Positions 6,842-15,058 of a stretch of DNA of 26,626 bases are shown here, in pieces. The DNA is from DATKQI01 sp035532755 (GTDB taxonomy: Bacteria; Pseudomonadota; Alphaproteobacteria; Acetobacterales; Acetobacteraceae): assembly GCA_035532755.1 (NCBI GenBank), contig DATKQI010000074.1, forward strand, positions 1-26,626, in the 5' to 3' direction. The notes under the pieces were generated by a model. It ran no database searches. It had not been told where the DNA came from and saw nothing but the letters and a program-made list of their open reading frames with translations. The position numbers and the translations under genes are program-made. The first letter of the stretch is position 1; each line of letters begins with the position of its first letter.

Positions 6842-7575
6842 TGGATCACGGTGAACAGCCGCCCCCAGCGGATCTCGAACGGCCACTCCCACACCTCCCA
6901 CCAGGGATACTTCGCGTCGATCGAGAAGAAGATGATCTCCGCCCGGCCGACCAGATTGGTGGTGGGAATATAGCCCACGTCACTCAGCACCCGTGAATCG
7001 AGACTGTTGTCGCGGTTGTCGCCCATGCCGAATACATGGCCCGGCGGCACATGATATACCTGGGTATTGTCGAGCGGCCCGTTGTTGGACGCCTTCAGGA
7101 TGAAATGCTTCACCCCGTTCGGCAAGGTCTCGGCATAGCGGCGCAGCACCATCGGCGGGCCGTCACCAGTGGCCGTATAGGTGCCATCGCGCACCCGCTT
7201 CACTTCCTTGCCGTTGATGTAGAGCTGGCCGTGCTGCATCTGGATGGTGTCGCCCGGCAGGCCGACGATGCGCTTGATGTAATCGACCGACGGATCGCGC
7301 GGCAGTTTGAACACCGCCACATCGCCCCGCTTCGGCAGGCTGGCAAAGATGCGGCCCTTGAACAGCGGCGGCGAGAAGGGGAAGGAGAAATGCGAATAGC
7401 CGTAGCTGAATTTCGAGACGAACAGGTAATCCCCCACCAGCAGCGTCGGGATCATGCTGCCCGAGGGGATGTTGAACGGCTCGTAGAGAAAGGTCCGGAT
7501 TCCGACCGCGATCAGCCCTGCGTAGATGACTGTCTTGACGTTATCCAGCAGGCCGCCCGCTTTTCGCTTCGTCAT
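6838..7575 (-). CDS. lepB: Signal peptidase I
   Basis: This membrane serine protease removes signal peptides from Sec and Tat exported proteins. The 245-residue protein has one N-terminal transmembrane segment (about 12-30, VKTVIYAGLIAVGIRTFLY), then the catalytic Ser40 in NIPSGSMIPTL, Lys101 in YIKRIVGLPGD, and the C-terminal GDNRDNSLDSR box. The start at 7575 (MTKRKAGG) is preferred over one 15 codons upstream, which would add residues with no family match. It lies 57 bases after acpS, and its stop overlaps the rnc start. Confidence 0.97.
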   Translation of the reverse strand: MTKRKAGGLLDNVKTVIYAGLIAVGIRTFLYEPFNIPSGSMIPTLLVGDYLFVSKFSYGYSHFSFPFSPPLFKGRIFASLPKRGDVAVFKLPRDPSVDYIKRIVGLPGDTIQMQHGQLYINGKEVKRVRDGTYTATGDGPPMVLRRYAETLPNGVKHFILKASNNGPLDNTQVYHVPPGHVFGMGDNRDNSLDSRVLSDVGYIPTTNLVGRAEIIFFSIDAKYPWWEVWEWPFEIRWGRLFTVIH

Positions 7576-7632
7576 CTGATCCGCATTCCGGAAATGAAGC
7601 CGGGCGGATGAAGCCCACACCCCCCATCGCTG

Positions 7633-8040
7633 TCAAGCAAGCGCCACGGCGAAGATGATCACCTGCGCGTAGGCATAGGGATATTCGTCCGTCATCGTCA
7701 GCGCCACATCCGCCCGCATGCCCGCCGGCGTGATGGCGGCGAGCCTGGCCGCCGCACCGCCCGACAGAACAAGCGTGGGCTTCCCGGACACCAGATTCAC
7801 CACCGAGAGATCCTGCAGGAACACCCCCTGCCGGAAACCCGTGCCCAGCGCCTTCGACGCCGCCTCCTTCGCCGCGAACCGCTTGGCGAACGTCGCCGCC
7901 CGCAGCGCAGGCGCGCGCCGCAACGCCTTCGCCCGCTCCACCTCCGTGAACACCCGCATCACGAACCGGTCCCCATGCCGGCCCAGCACCGACTCCACCC
8001 GGCGGATGTCGCACAGATCCGAACCGAGCCCGAGGATCAT
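7633..8040 (-). CDS. acpS: Holo-[acyl-carrier-protein] synthase
   Basis: AcpS transfers 4'-phosphopantetheine from coenzyme A to the serine of acyl carrier protein, activating fatty acid synthesis. The 135-residue protein carries the family N terminus MILGLGSDLCDIRRVE with the Mg-binding Asp8, and the second motif FAKRFAAKEAASKALGTG, which includes the conserved Glu. ATG at 8040 gives the usual N terminus; a GTG three codons upstream (8049) is an alternative, and neither has a strong ribosome site. It sits between rsh (40 bases upstream) and lepB. Confidence 0.96.
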   Translation of the reverse strand: MILGLGSDLCDIRRVESVLGRHGDRFVMRVFTEVERAKALRRAPALRAATFAKRFAAKEAASKALGTGFRQGVFLQDLSVVNLVSGKPTLVLSGGAAARLAAITPAGMRADVALTMTDEYPYAYAQVIIFAVALA

Positions 8041-8080
8041 GCGCGGCACGTCCGAGGCGGCACCCCGGCGCTGCTTCCCC

Positions 8081-10366
8081 TCATCCCTTGGCCCGTTCGA
8101 CCTGGGTGATGCCGGGGGTGGCGCGCAGGCCGGCGATGACGAGGGAGAGGTGGCGCAGGTCCCGCACATCCACATCGACCAGGATTTCGAAGAAATCCTG
8201 CTGGCGGTTGACGATCTTGAGGTTGATGACCGCGCCTTCGTGCTTGGCGATGGCATTGGTGAGGTTGGCGAGCACGGCGGGTTCGTTCTCGGCGATCACG
8301 CTGATCCGGCCGAGATAGGTGGCGGCGGCCTTGCCGCGGTTGAGGTGGGGATAGTCCCAGTCCACGTCGATGAAGCGTTCGGGGGTGGCGGAGAAGCTTT
8401 CCAGCGTCTGGCAATCGCGGGTGTGGATGGTGACGCCCTTGCCGGTGGCGACAATGCCGACGATGGCATCGCCGGGCAGCGGGTGGCAGCAGCCGGCATA
8501 ATGCACGTCCATCCCCGAGACGAGCCCGGTGATGGGGAGCATGCCGGGCTCGGCGCGGCCGCCGGCGCGGGCCCCGGTGCGGGGCGGCAGGCTGGGCAGC
8601 AGCCGCGGCGCACGGGCTTCCCGCATGTCCGGATAGGCGGCGTGGACGACATCCTTCGGGCCGATATTGCCGTTGCCGACGGCGACGTAGAGATCGTCGA
8701 TGGCGGGCAGCTTCAGGGTTTTCAGCGCGGTTTCCAGCACCCGCTCCTGCCCGTCCAGCCCGTCCTGGCGGAAGGCCTTGGCGAGCATGGAGCGACCCTG
8801 GTCGATATAGGTCTGGCGCTGCTGCTGGTGCACGAAGCGGCGGATGCGCGCGCGCGCCTTGCCGGTGACGGCAAAACGCTCCCATTGCGGGGAGGGCGTG
8901 CCGCCACGCGCGGTCATGATCTCGACCTGGTCGCCGTTCTGCAATTCGTAGCGCAGCGGCATCAGCCGACCGTTGATGCGCGCGCCGACGCAGCTGTCGC
9001 CGACCTGGCTGTGCACGGCGTAGGCAAAATCCACCGGCGTGGCGCCGCGCGGGAGCTGGATGAGCTGGCCCTTCGGCGTGAAGCAGAACACCTGGTCCTG
9101 GTAGAGTTCGAGCTTGGTGTTCTCGAGGAATTCCTCGGCGGTGGAGTTGTCGAGGATTTCCAGCAGGTCCTGCACCCAGCGGAAGCGCTGCAAATCCTGG
9201 GCGGAAGCGTCGATCTGCTTGTAGAACCAGTGCGCGGCCACGCCGTTCTCGGCGATGTCATGCATCTCCGGGGTGCGGATCTGCACCTCGATCTTCTGGT
9301 TGCGCGGTTGGCGCAGGGTCACGCCGGTGTGCAGGCTGCGGTAGCCGTTCGATTTCGGGGTGGAGATGTAGTCCTTGAAGCGCCCGGCCGTGACCGGATA
9401 GGCGGCATGCACCGCGCCCAGGGCGGCGTAGCAGGCTTCCCGCGTCGGGACGACGACGCGGAAGGCCATGATGTCCGAAAGCTGCTCGAACGCCACGTTG
9501 CGGCGCTGCATCTTCTCCCAGATGGAATAAGGGGATTTCTCCCGCCCCGTCACTTCCAGCACGCTCACGCCCGCCTCGGCGCAGACGCGGAACAGCTCGT
9601 GCCGCACTTCCTCGATCACGTCCGCACCCTGGCCGCGCAGGAAGTTCAGCCGCGCCTGGATGGTGTCGAAGGCTTCGGGGTCGAGCTGGGCGAAGGCGAG
9701 CGTCTGCAGCTCGGTCTTCATCGCGTCCATGCCGATGCGTTCGGCGAGCGGAGCGTAGATCTCCATGGTTTCGCGCGCGATGCGCAGCCGCCGCTCGGGC
9801 GAGGCGACGTAGTGCAGCGTGCGCATGTTGTGCAGCCGGTCCGCGAGCTTGACCAGCAGCACGCGGATGTCCTTGCTCATGGCGAGGACGAGCTTGCGGA
9901 AGTTCTCCGCCTGCTTGGTGCGGTCGGACTGCAGTTCGAGGCGGGTGAGCTTGGTCACGCCATCGACGAGGCCGGCGACCTCGGCGCCGAAGCGCGTTTC
10001 GATCTGCGGCAGCGTGACCGGCGTATCCTCGATCACGTCATGCAGCAGGCCGGTGACGATGCTGCGCGTATCAAGCCGGTAGCCGGCCAGGATGTCGGCG
10101 ACGGCGACGGGATGGGTGATGTAGGGGTCGCCGTTGTCGCGCCGCTGCGGGCCGTGTGCCTGCATGGCGAGCACGTAGGCGGCGTCGATCAGGTCGGTGT
10201 CGGCCTTGGGATCATAGGCCTGGACTTTTTCCGTCAGCTCGAACTGGCGGATGATGTCCGGGCGGGCGGGGGCCGGCGCCTCGGCCGGCTGGGCGGCGCC
10301 ATCCGGGGCGTGTGCCGGGGTGCGGGCGGGTGCAGGCGCGCTGAAAGGACCGGCACCCGACTGCAT
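8081..10366 (-). CDS. rsh: Bifunctional (p)ppGpp synthetase/hydrolase, Rel/SpoT type
   Basis: This 761-residue enzyme makes and degrades the alarmone (p)ppGpp. In order it has a Pro/Ala-rich extension (1-36), the HD hydrolase domain with HDVIEDT (109-115) and preceding H71/H85, the synthetase domain (about 240-380) with RFKD (329-332) and SNGYRSLHT, a TGS domain (about 425-490), and a C-terminal ACT domain (about 675-757). The intact HD residues and the RxKD form of the synthetase motif both point to the bifunctional Rel class rather than RelA. The gene starts six bases after rpoZ, a classical pair. The N-terminal extension contains no alternative start closer to the domain. Confidence 0.97.
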   Translation of the reverse strand: MQSGAGPFSAPAPARTPAHAPDGAAQPAEAPAPARPDIIRQFELTEKVQAYDPKADTDLIDAAYVLAMQAHGPQRRDNGDPYITHPVAVADILAGYRLDTRSIVTGLLHDVIEDTPVTLPQIETRFGAEVAGLVDGVTKLTRLELQSDRTKQAENFRKLVLAMSKDIRVLLVKLADRLHNMRTLHYVASPERRLRIARETMEIYAPLAERIGMDAMKTELQTLAFAQLDPEAFDTIQARLNFLRGQGADVIEEVRHELFRVCAEAGVSVLEVTGREKSPYSIWEKMQRRNVAFEQLSDIMAFRVVVPTREACYAALGAVHAAYPVTAGRFKDYISTPKSNGYRSLHTGVTLRQPRNQKIEVQIRTPEMHDIAENGVAAHWFYKQIDASAQDLQRFRWVQDLLEILDNSTAEEFLENTKLELYQDQVFCFTPKGQLIQLPRGATPVDFAYAVHSQVGDSCVGARINGRLMPLRYELQNGDQVEIMTARGGTPSPQWERFAVTGKARARIRRFVHQQQRQTYIDQGRSMLAKAFRQDGLDGQERVLETALKTLKLPAIDDLYVAVGNGNIGPKDVVHAAYPDMREARAPRLLPSLPPRTGARAGGRAEPGMLPITGLVSGMDVHYAGCCHPLPGDAIVGIVATGKGVTIHTRDCQTLESFSATPERFIDVDWDYPHLNRGKAAATYLGRISVIAENEPAVLANLTNAIAKHEGAVINLKIVNRQQDFFEILVDVDVRDLRHLSLVIAGLRATPGITQVERAKG

Positions 10367-10372
10367 GATCCC

Positions 10373-10780
10373 TCAGCGTCGTGCGCGGCCGCCGAGTTCG
10401 GCCTCGATGGCGGCGGCGATGTCGTCGGGCGAGAGCTCTTCGCCTTCCACCGGCAGGCTGGCGGCTTCCTCCTCCGCGGAAATATCCTGCAGGCCGAAGA
10501 TGTTCTGGTCGGTGGGGATCAGGTCCATCACCTCCTCGTCCGCCGGCTCCGGCTCGGGCGCGCGGGACAGCGAGCGGATCAGGTCCTGCTCGATCTTCGG
10601 CAGGTCGATCGTCTCGTCGGCGATCTCGCGCAGCGCGATGACCGGGTTCTTGTCGTCGTCGCGGTCGATGGTCAGCTCCTCGCCGCGGCTGATGTTGCGG
10701 GCGCGCTGGGCGGCCAGCAGAACCAGCTCGAACCGGTTCGGCACTCTCAGAACGCAATCCTCGACGGTGACGCGCGCCAT
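10373..10780 (-). CDS. rpoZ: RNA polymerase omega subunit
   Basis: Omega helps assemble RNA polymerase and, in many proteobacteria, forms part of a ppGpp binding site, which fits its place before rsh. The 135-residue protein begins MARVTVEDCVLRVPNRFELVLLAAQRARNIS, and the helix KNPVIALREIADETIDL is also conserved. The second half (about 65-135) is an acidic extension absent from the E. coli protein (91 residues) but common in alphaproteobacteria. GGAGG eight bases before the ATG supports the start. It probably heads the rpoZ-rsh-acpS-lepB-rnc-era transcription unit. Confidence 0.96.
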   Translation of the reverse strand: MARVTVEDCVLRVPNRFELVLLAAQRARNISRGEELTIDRDDDKNPVIALREIADETIDLPKIEQDLIRSLSRAPEPEPADEEVMDLIPTDQNIFGLQDISAEEEAASLPVEGEELSPDDIAAAIEAELGGRARR

Positions 10781-10818
10781 CCGCTCAGCCTCCATGCCTG
10801 GATGTCGGGTAAGCGGGT

Positions 10819-10847
10819 TACATATGCTGCGGCGCGGGGTGTTGCAA
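10819..10847 (-). promoter_or_regulatory. Predicted sigma-70 promoter for rpoZ-rsh operon
   Basis: On the minus strand TTGCAA (10847-10842) is followed by a 17-base spacer and TATGTA (10824-10819), 38 bases before the rpoZ ATG. Both boxes match the housekeeping consensus at four positions of six. No other candidate was seen in the folK-rpoZ gap. Confidence 0.4.
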
Positions 10848-10854
10848 GAGAAAG

Positions 10855-11355
10855 CTACGCCAGCGGGCGGATAGCCTGGTCTTTCAGGTTTGCCAGCAAT
10901 GCGGCGGCGGGGGTGCCGAGCACCGGGTGGCGCCAGCCGGGCGCCACGTCCAGCAGCGGGGCGAGCACGAAGGCGCGCAGATGAGCGCGCGGGTGCGGCA
11001 GCACAGGATCGGGCGCGGCGCGCACCGTTCCGTCCATCGCGATGATGTCCAGATCGAGCGTGCGGGCGGCATTGGGGACGCTGCGCGCGCGGCCGAATGC
11101 CTCCTCGATGTGCAGGAGGGCCGCCAGCAGGTCGGCCGGGTCGGCGTGGCCGGCGAGATGGGCGACGCCGTTGATATAGTCCGGCTGGCCGGAAGGCGGG
11201 ACCGGCGCCGTGGCGAACCAGCGCGACAGGCCGCGCAGCCGCAACCCCGGCAGGGCGTCCAGCGCCGCCGCGGCCCGCGCGCAGGTCTGTTGCGGGGGGG
11301 CGCCGTCCGGCCCCGGCAGGTTGGCGCCGATCGCCACCAGAATCATCGCGGCCAT
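10855..11355 (-). CDS. folK: 2-amino-4-hydroxy-6-hydroxymethyldihydropteridine diphosphokinase
   Basis: HPPK transfers pyrophosphate from ATP to the pterin in folate synthesis. The 166-residue protein has the N-terminal VAIGANLPGP, the substrate-binding FATAPV..SGQPDYINGVA, and the signature RSVPNAARTLDLDIIAMDG followed by LPHPRAHLRAFVLAPL, in which the metal-binding Asp pair DLD and the HPR loop are visible. AAAGG just before the ATG at 11355 supports this start; MILVAIG at 11346 is the alternative. It lies 74 bases before rpoZ and may have its own promoter in the AT-rich region on its other side. Confidence 0.95.
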   Translation of the reverse strand: MAAMILVAIGANLPGPDGAPPQQTCARAAAALDALPGLRLRGLSRWFATAPVPPSGQPDYINGVAHLAGHADPADLLAALLHIEEAFGRARSVPNAARTLDLDIIAMDGTVRAAPDPVLPHPRAHLRAFVLAPLLDVAPGWRHPVLGTPAAALLANLKDQAIRPLA

Positions 11356-11465
11356 TCACCTTTCCGACATGATGATGTAATAGAGAGCATATCGATCTAT
11401 ATCGACAATCTTTCCAACTGTCTGAGCTATCTCAACAGATTGCAGACACGACAAGGATCATAGCC
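11356..11465. promoter_or_regulatory. AT-rich divergent promoter region, folK / NYN gene
   Basis: This 110-base spacer is markedly richer in A+T than its surroundings and separates two divergent genes, so promoters for both probably lie here. Several partial -35/-10 combinations exist on each strand (for example TTGGAA with CGATAT toward folK), but none stands out. AAGGA at 11455-11459 is the ribosome binding site of the plus-strand gene. Confidence 0.4.
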
Positions 11466-12074
11466 ATGGATTTCATTCCGCAGGAGCGGGTTGCACTGTT
11501 CATTGACGGTGCAAATCTTTACTCCGCCTCACGCAATCTCGGGTTCGACGTGGATTATCGCAACCTTCTGGAGTATTTCCGGAAGCGGGCACACGTGATA
11601 CGTGCCTATTATTACTCGGCCGTGCTGGAAACCGAGGAATATTCCCCGCTGAAGCCGCTGACCGACTGGCTGGCCTACAACGGCTACACGCTGGTGACCA
11701 AGCCGGCCAAGGAATACACCGACGCGCAGGGCCGCCGCCGCGTGAAGGGCAATATGGATATCGAGCTGGCGATCGACATGCTGGAACTGGCGCCGAAGAT
11801 CGACCATGCGGTGCTGTTCTCGGGTGATGCCGATTTCCGCCGGCTCATCGAGGCGGTGCAGCGCCAGGGCGTGCGGGTATCCGTCGTCTCCTCGATCCGC
11901 ACGAGCCCGCCGATGGTGGCGGACGAGTTGCGCCGGCAGGCCGACCAGTTTTTCGAGCTGGCCGATATCGCGGCCGAATTCACCCGCCGGCAGACGGAGC
12001 CGCGGCCACCGAGGCCTGCCGCGGCACGCCAGACTCCGGCCGAACCGTTCGGCGATCCCGTCACCCAAGGTTGA
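11466..12074 (+). CDS. LabA-like NYN domain protein
   Basis: This 202-residue protein is a LabA/DUF88-type NYN domain, a PIN-like fold found in predicted RNases. The acidic metal-binding residues are in place: Asp14 in FIDGANLY, Asp98 in KGNMDIELAIDM, and Asp121/Asp123 in LFSGDADF. The domain fills residues 6-165 (up to VSVVSS ... DELRRQADQFFELADI). A Pro/Arg-rich, probably unstructured tail follows (175-202). The role is probably endonucleolytic RNA turnover; the target is unknown. AAGGA eight bases before the ATG fixes the start. The stop overlaps or nearly abuts the next gene, a uracil-DNA glycosylase, so they are probably co-transcribed. Confidence 0.9.
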   Translation: MDFIPQERVALFIDGANLYSASRNLGFDVDYRNLLEYFRKRAHVIRAYYYSAVLETEEYSPLKPLTDWLAYNGYTLVTKPAKEYTDAQGRRRVKGNMDIELAIDMLELAPKIDHAVLFSGDADFRRLIEAVQRQGVRVSVVSSIRTSPPMVADELRRQADQFFELADIAAEFTRRQTEPRPPRPAAARQTPAEPFGDPVTQG

Positions 12075-12085
12075 GCGGGGCCGCC

Positions 12086-12778
12086 ATGACCGAGGGGGAC
12101 GCCCGGCGGCGGGAGCCGGGGCGGGATGAGCCCGGAGTTGACGAACCGGGAGCGGATTGCGCGCTCTGCCCCCGCCTCGCGTCGTTCCGCGCCGCCAACC
12201 GGGCCGCACAGCCCGGCTGGTTCAACGCGCCGGTGCCCGGGTTCGGCCGGCATGGGGCACAACTGCTCATCGTCGGCTTGGCGCCCGGGCTGAAGGGGGC
12301 AAACCGGACAGGCCGGCCCTTCACCGGCGATCATGCGGGCATCCTGCTGTATGAGACATTGCTGCGCTACGGTCTGGCCGAAGGCGCCTATGCGGCCGAC
12401 CCGGCGGACGGGTTGACGCTGAAGAATTGCCGTATTGTCAATGCGGTGCGATGCGTGCCGCCGGCCAACCTGCCGGAGCCGAGCGAGGTGACGACCTGCA
12501 ACCGCTTCCTGCTGGGCGAGTTGCAACACATGCCGAACCTGCGCGCCGCCCTGGCGCTGGGGGTGCTGGCGCATAATGCGGCGCTGAAAGCCTGCGGCGT
12601 GCCGCTGTCCCGCTTCCGCTTCCGCCACGGGGCGCTGCACGAACTGCCGGACGGGCTTCTGCTGGCCGACAGCTATCATGTGTCCCGCTACAACACGAAC
12701 ACCGGGCGGCTGACGACGGAGATGTTCCAGGCGGTGATCGCCACCGTGCTCGAACGGATCGCCGCCGGAGACAGGTAG
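12086..12778 (+). CDS. Uracil-DNA glycosylase family protein, family 5 (UDGb) type
   Basis: The enzyme would excise uracil or other deaminated bases from DNA at the first step of base excision repair. The 230-residue protein has motif 1 GLAPGLKGANRTGRPFTGD (64-82) and motif 2 SYHVSRYNTNTGRLT (196-210), both of UDGb form. Four cysteines suitable for a 4Fe-4S cluster are Cys25, Cys28 (CALCPRL), Cys123 (NAVRCVPP) and Cys138. Motif 1 lacks the acidic residue of family 1 enzymes, as expected in this family. ATG at 12086 is chosen; a TTG at 12071 that overlaps the preceding stop would add five residues. The gene ends four bases from the convergent ugd stop. Confidence 0.9.
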   Translation: MTEGDARRREPGRDEPGVDEPGADCALCPRLASFRAANRAAQPGWFNAPVPGFGRHGAQLLIVGLAPGLKGANRTGRPFTGDHAGILLYETLLRYGLAEGAYAADPADGLTLKNCRIVNAVRCVPPANLPEPSEVTTCNRFLLGELQHMPNLRAALALGVLAHNAALKACGVPLSRFRFRHGALHELPDGLLLADSYHVSRYNTNTGRLTTEMFQAVIATVLERIAAGDR

Positions 12779-12782
12779 GCGA

Positions 12783-14096
12783 TCACCCGGCCGGCCGGCC
12801 GACGCCGTGATAGGCGAAGCCGGCGGTACGCATCGCCGCGGCATCGAAGATGTTGCGCAGATCGACGATCACCGTTCCGCGCATCGCCGCCCGCAGGCTG
12901 GCGGGTGCGGCGGCGCGGAACGCGTTCCATTCGGTGATCACCACCAGCGCATCCGCCCCGCGCACCGCCTCCATCGCATCGGCGGTGAACTTCACGGCGG
13001 GCGGCAGCAGCGGGCGCGCCTGACCCATGCCCACGGGATCGAAGGCGCGGATCGTCGCCCCGCCCTCCACCAGCCGGCTGATGATCGGCACGGACGGTGC
13101 TTCCCGCATGTCGTCGGTCTCGGGCTTGAAGGTCAGCCCCCACACGGCGATCGTCAAACCGCGGACTGAGCCGCCGCAAGCGGCGATCACCCGCTTGGCC
13201 ATCCCCGCCTTGCGCGCGTCGTTCACCGATACGACGGTCTCGACGAGGCGGATCGGCGCGCCAGCGTCCTGGCCGATGCGGGCCAGAGCCAGCGTGTCCT
13301 TCGGAAAGCAGCTGCCGCCGAAGCCGGGGCCGGGATGAAGGAATTTCCGGCCGATCCGCCCGTCAAGCCCGATGCCGCGCGCGACGTCATGCACGTCCGC
13401 CCCCACATGCTCGCACAGGTCGGCGATCTCGTTGATGAAGGTCACCTTCATCGCCAGGAACGAATTGGCGGCGTATTTGGTGAGTTCCGCGGTTTCGAGA
13501 TTGGTGAACAGGATCGGCGTCTCGATCAGGAACAGCGGGCGGTACAGCGCGCGCAGCACCGCCTTCGCCCGCTCGCTCTCCGCGCCGATCACCACCCGGT
13601 CCGGCCGCATGAAATCGCCGATCGCACTGCCTTCGCGCAGGAATTCGGGGTTGGAGGCGACATCGAACTCCAGCTCCGGCCGCAATTCGCGGACGATGGC
13701 GGCGATGCGGCGGCCAGTGCCCACCGGCACGGTGGATTTGGTGATGATCACCGCATAGCCGGTCAGCAGCCCCGCCACCTGCTCGACCGCCTGGTGCACG
13801 TAGGTGAGGTCCGCATGGCCATCGCCGCGGCGGGTGGGAGTGCCGACGGCGATGAACACCGCCTCCACCCCGTCCAGCGCCGCTTTCAGATCATCGGTGA
13901 AGGACAGCCGCCCTGCCGCGACGTTGCTCGCCACCAGATGGTCGAGCCCGGGTTCGTAGATCGGCAGCCTGCCTGCCCGCAGGGCCGCAAGCCGTTCCGA
14001 GTCGGCTTCGACGATGCGGACCTCGATGCCGAATTCCGCGAAACAGGCGCCGGAGACGAGGCCGACATAGCCGCCGCCGATCATGGTGATACGCAC
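12783..14096 (-). CDS. ugd: UDP-glucose 6-dehydrogenase
   Basis: The enzyme oxidises UDP-glucose twice with NAD+ to UDP-glucuronate, a precursor of exopolysaccharides and lipid A or O-antigen sugars. The 437-residue protein starts with the NAD-binding MIGGGYVGLVSG and contains IYEPGL, VGTPTR, ITKSTVPVGTG, the substrate-binding NPEFLREGSAI, AELTKYAANSFLAMK, and the catalytic Cys263 in GPGFGGSCFPKD. GTG at 14096 is chosen because AAGGAG stands five bases upstream and the N terminus VRITMIGGGYVG then fits the family; ATG at 14114 is the alternative. It is a single gene, divergent from the hydrolase, with no polysaccharide cluster directly adjoining. Confidence 0.96.
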   Translation of the reverse strand: MRITMIGGGYVGLVSGACFAEFGIEVRIVEADSERLAALRAGRLPIYEPGLDHLVASNVAAGRLSFTDDLKAALDGVEAVFIAVGTPTRRGDGHADLTYVHQAVEQVAGLLTGYAVIITKSTVPVGTGRRIAAIVRELRPELEFDVASNPEFLREGSAIGDFMRPDRVVIGAESERAKAVLRALYRPLFLIETPILFTNLETAELTKYAANSFLAMKVTFINEIADLCEHVGADVHDVARGIGLDGRIGRKFLHPGPGFGGSCFPKDTLALARIGQDAGAPIRLVETVVSVNDARKAGMAKRVIAACGGSVRGLTIAVWGLTFKPETDDMREAPSVPIISRLVEGGATIRAFDPVGMGQARPLLPPAVKFTADAMEAVRGADALVVITEWNAFRAAAPASLRAAMRGTVIVDLRNIFDAAAMRTAGFAYHGVGRPAG

Positions 14097-14101
14097 GTTC
14101 G

Positions 14102-14107
14102 CTCCTT
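14102..14107 (-). promoter_or_regulatory. Shine-Dalgarno site selecting a GTG start for ugd
   Basis: AAGGAG on the minus strand is followed by five bases and GTG at 14096. It lies inside the reading frame of the alternative ATG start at 14114, which argues for the shorter protein. Confidence 0.65.
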
Positions 14108-14176
14108 CGATCATTGGCGCCGAAGGGTCGAGCCTGCCCGCTTCCGCTTCGCCCGCCAAGACTGTTGAATGGGCGC

Positions 14177-14977
14177 ATGGACCTTGAAGCCGAATACGAC
14201 AATTCCGGGAAAGTGCCGGATGCCCAGGCCATCGTGGCCGGCTGGCAGCGCGATGCGGCGGCCTTCCGTGCAGCCCACCGATTCGCCGACCTCGGCCTGC
14301 CCTACGGCCCTACGCCACGGCAGGCGATGGACGTCTTCTGGCCGGACGGGGCACGCACCGCTCCGCTCGCCCTGTTCATCCACGGCGGGTATTGGCAGAG
14401 GATGGACCGCGCGGATTTCAGCCACCTCGCCGCGGGCCTGCTCGGGCACGGGGTGGCTGTCGCCATGCCGTCCTACGATCTTTGCCCCGCGGTGCGGATC
14501 GGGGAGAGCGTGGCGCAGATGCGCGCGGCGGCGGCGTTCCTGTTCCGCCGGCACCGGAGGCGGCTGCTCGCCATCGGCCATTCCGCCGGCGGCCACCTCG
14601 CGGCCATGCTGCTCGCGACCGACTGGCCGGCGCGGGACCCTGCCCTGCCCGCCGACCTCGTGCACGCCGCCCTGCCGATCAGCGGGCTGTTCGATCTCGC
14701 GCCGCTGCTGCACACACAGGTGAACGATGCCGTGCGGATGGATGCGGCCGAGGCGGCGGCCAACTCGCCGCTCGGGCTGCACCCGAACGGGCCGGTGCAT
14801 GCCGTGGTCGGCGGAACGGAGGGCACGGAATACACGCGCCAGTCCCGCAGCCTTGCCGAAGCCTGGGGCGGGAGCTGGGAGGCGGTGCCGGGGGCGAACC
14901 ATTTCACCGTAGTGATGTCACTGGCCGCGCCAGATTCGGCGTTGGTGGCACGGGCGCGAGCGATGGTGGCGGGATAG
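14177..14977 (+). CDS. Alpha/beta hydrolase, arylformamidase-like
   Basis: This 266-residue protein belongs to the alpha/beta hydrolases related to kynurenine formamidase. The oxyanion-hole motif HGGYW (69-73), the nucleophile elbow GHSAGGHL (Ser136) and the C-terminal NHF (His242) are clear. The acid region reads VGGTEGTEYTRQS; relatives that I recall have an Asp or Ser-Asp there (GG.ESDEF), so Glu215 or Glu218 may take the role. Substrate cannot be read from sequence, and no other tryptophan-degradation gene lies nearby, so kynurenine formamidase is only one possibility. ATG at 14177 follows a weak ribosome site. The 80 bases between it and icd hold no other gene. Confidence 0.88.
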   Translation: MDLEAEYDNSGKVPDAQAIVAGWQRDAAAFRAAHRFADLGLPYGPTPRQAMDVFWPDGARTAPLALFIHGGYWQRMDRADFSHLAAGLLGHGVAVAMPSYDLCPAVRIGESVAQMRAAAAFLFRRHRRRLLAIGHSAGGHLAAMLLATDWPARDPALPADLVHAALPISGLFDLAPLLHTQVNDAVRMDAAEAAANSPLGLHPNGPVHAVVGGTEGTEYTRQSRSLAEAWGGSWEAVPGANHFTVVMSLAAPDSALVARARAMVAG

Positions 14978-15058
14978 CACCACCCTTGCTCCCTGCCTCC
15001 GCCCGGTGCAAACCTCCCGCCGCGATTTCCAGCTATTCCACCACGGCAAGAGGACAGG

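Noticed and set aside
7718..10984. A 1088-codon open frame on the plus strand
   Set aside because: It runs antisense to acpS, rsh and rpoZ, which have full domain and motif support. Its translation is rich in His, Arg, Gly and Ala without any domain, as expected for the mirror frame of a high-GC gene.
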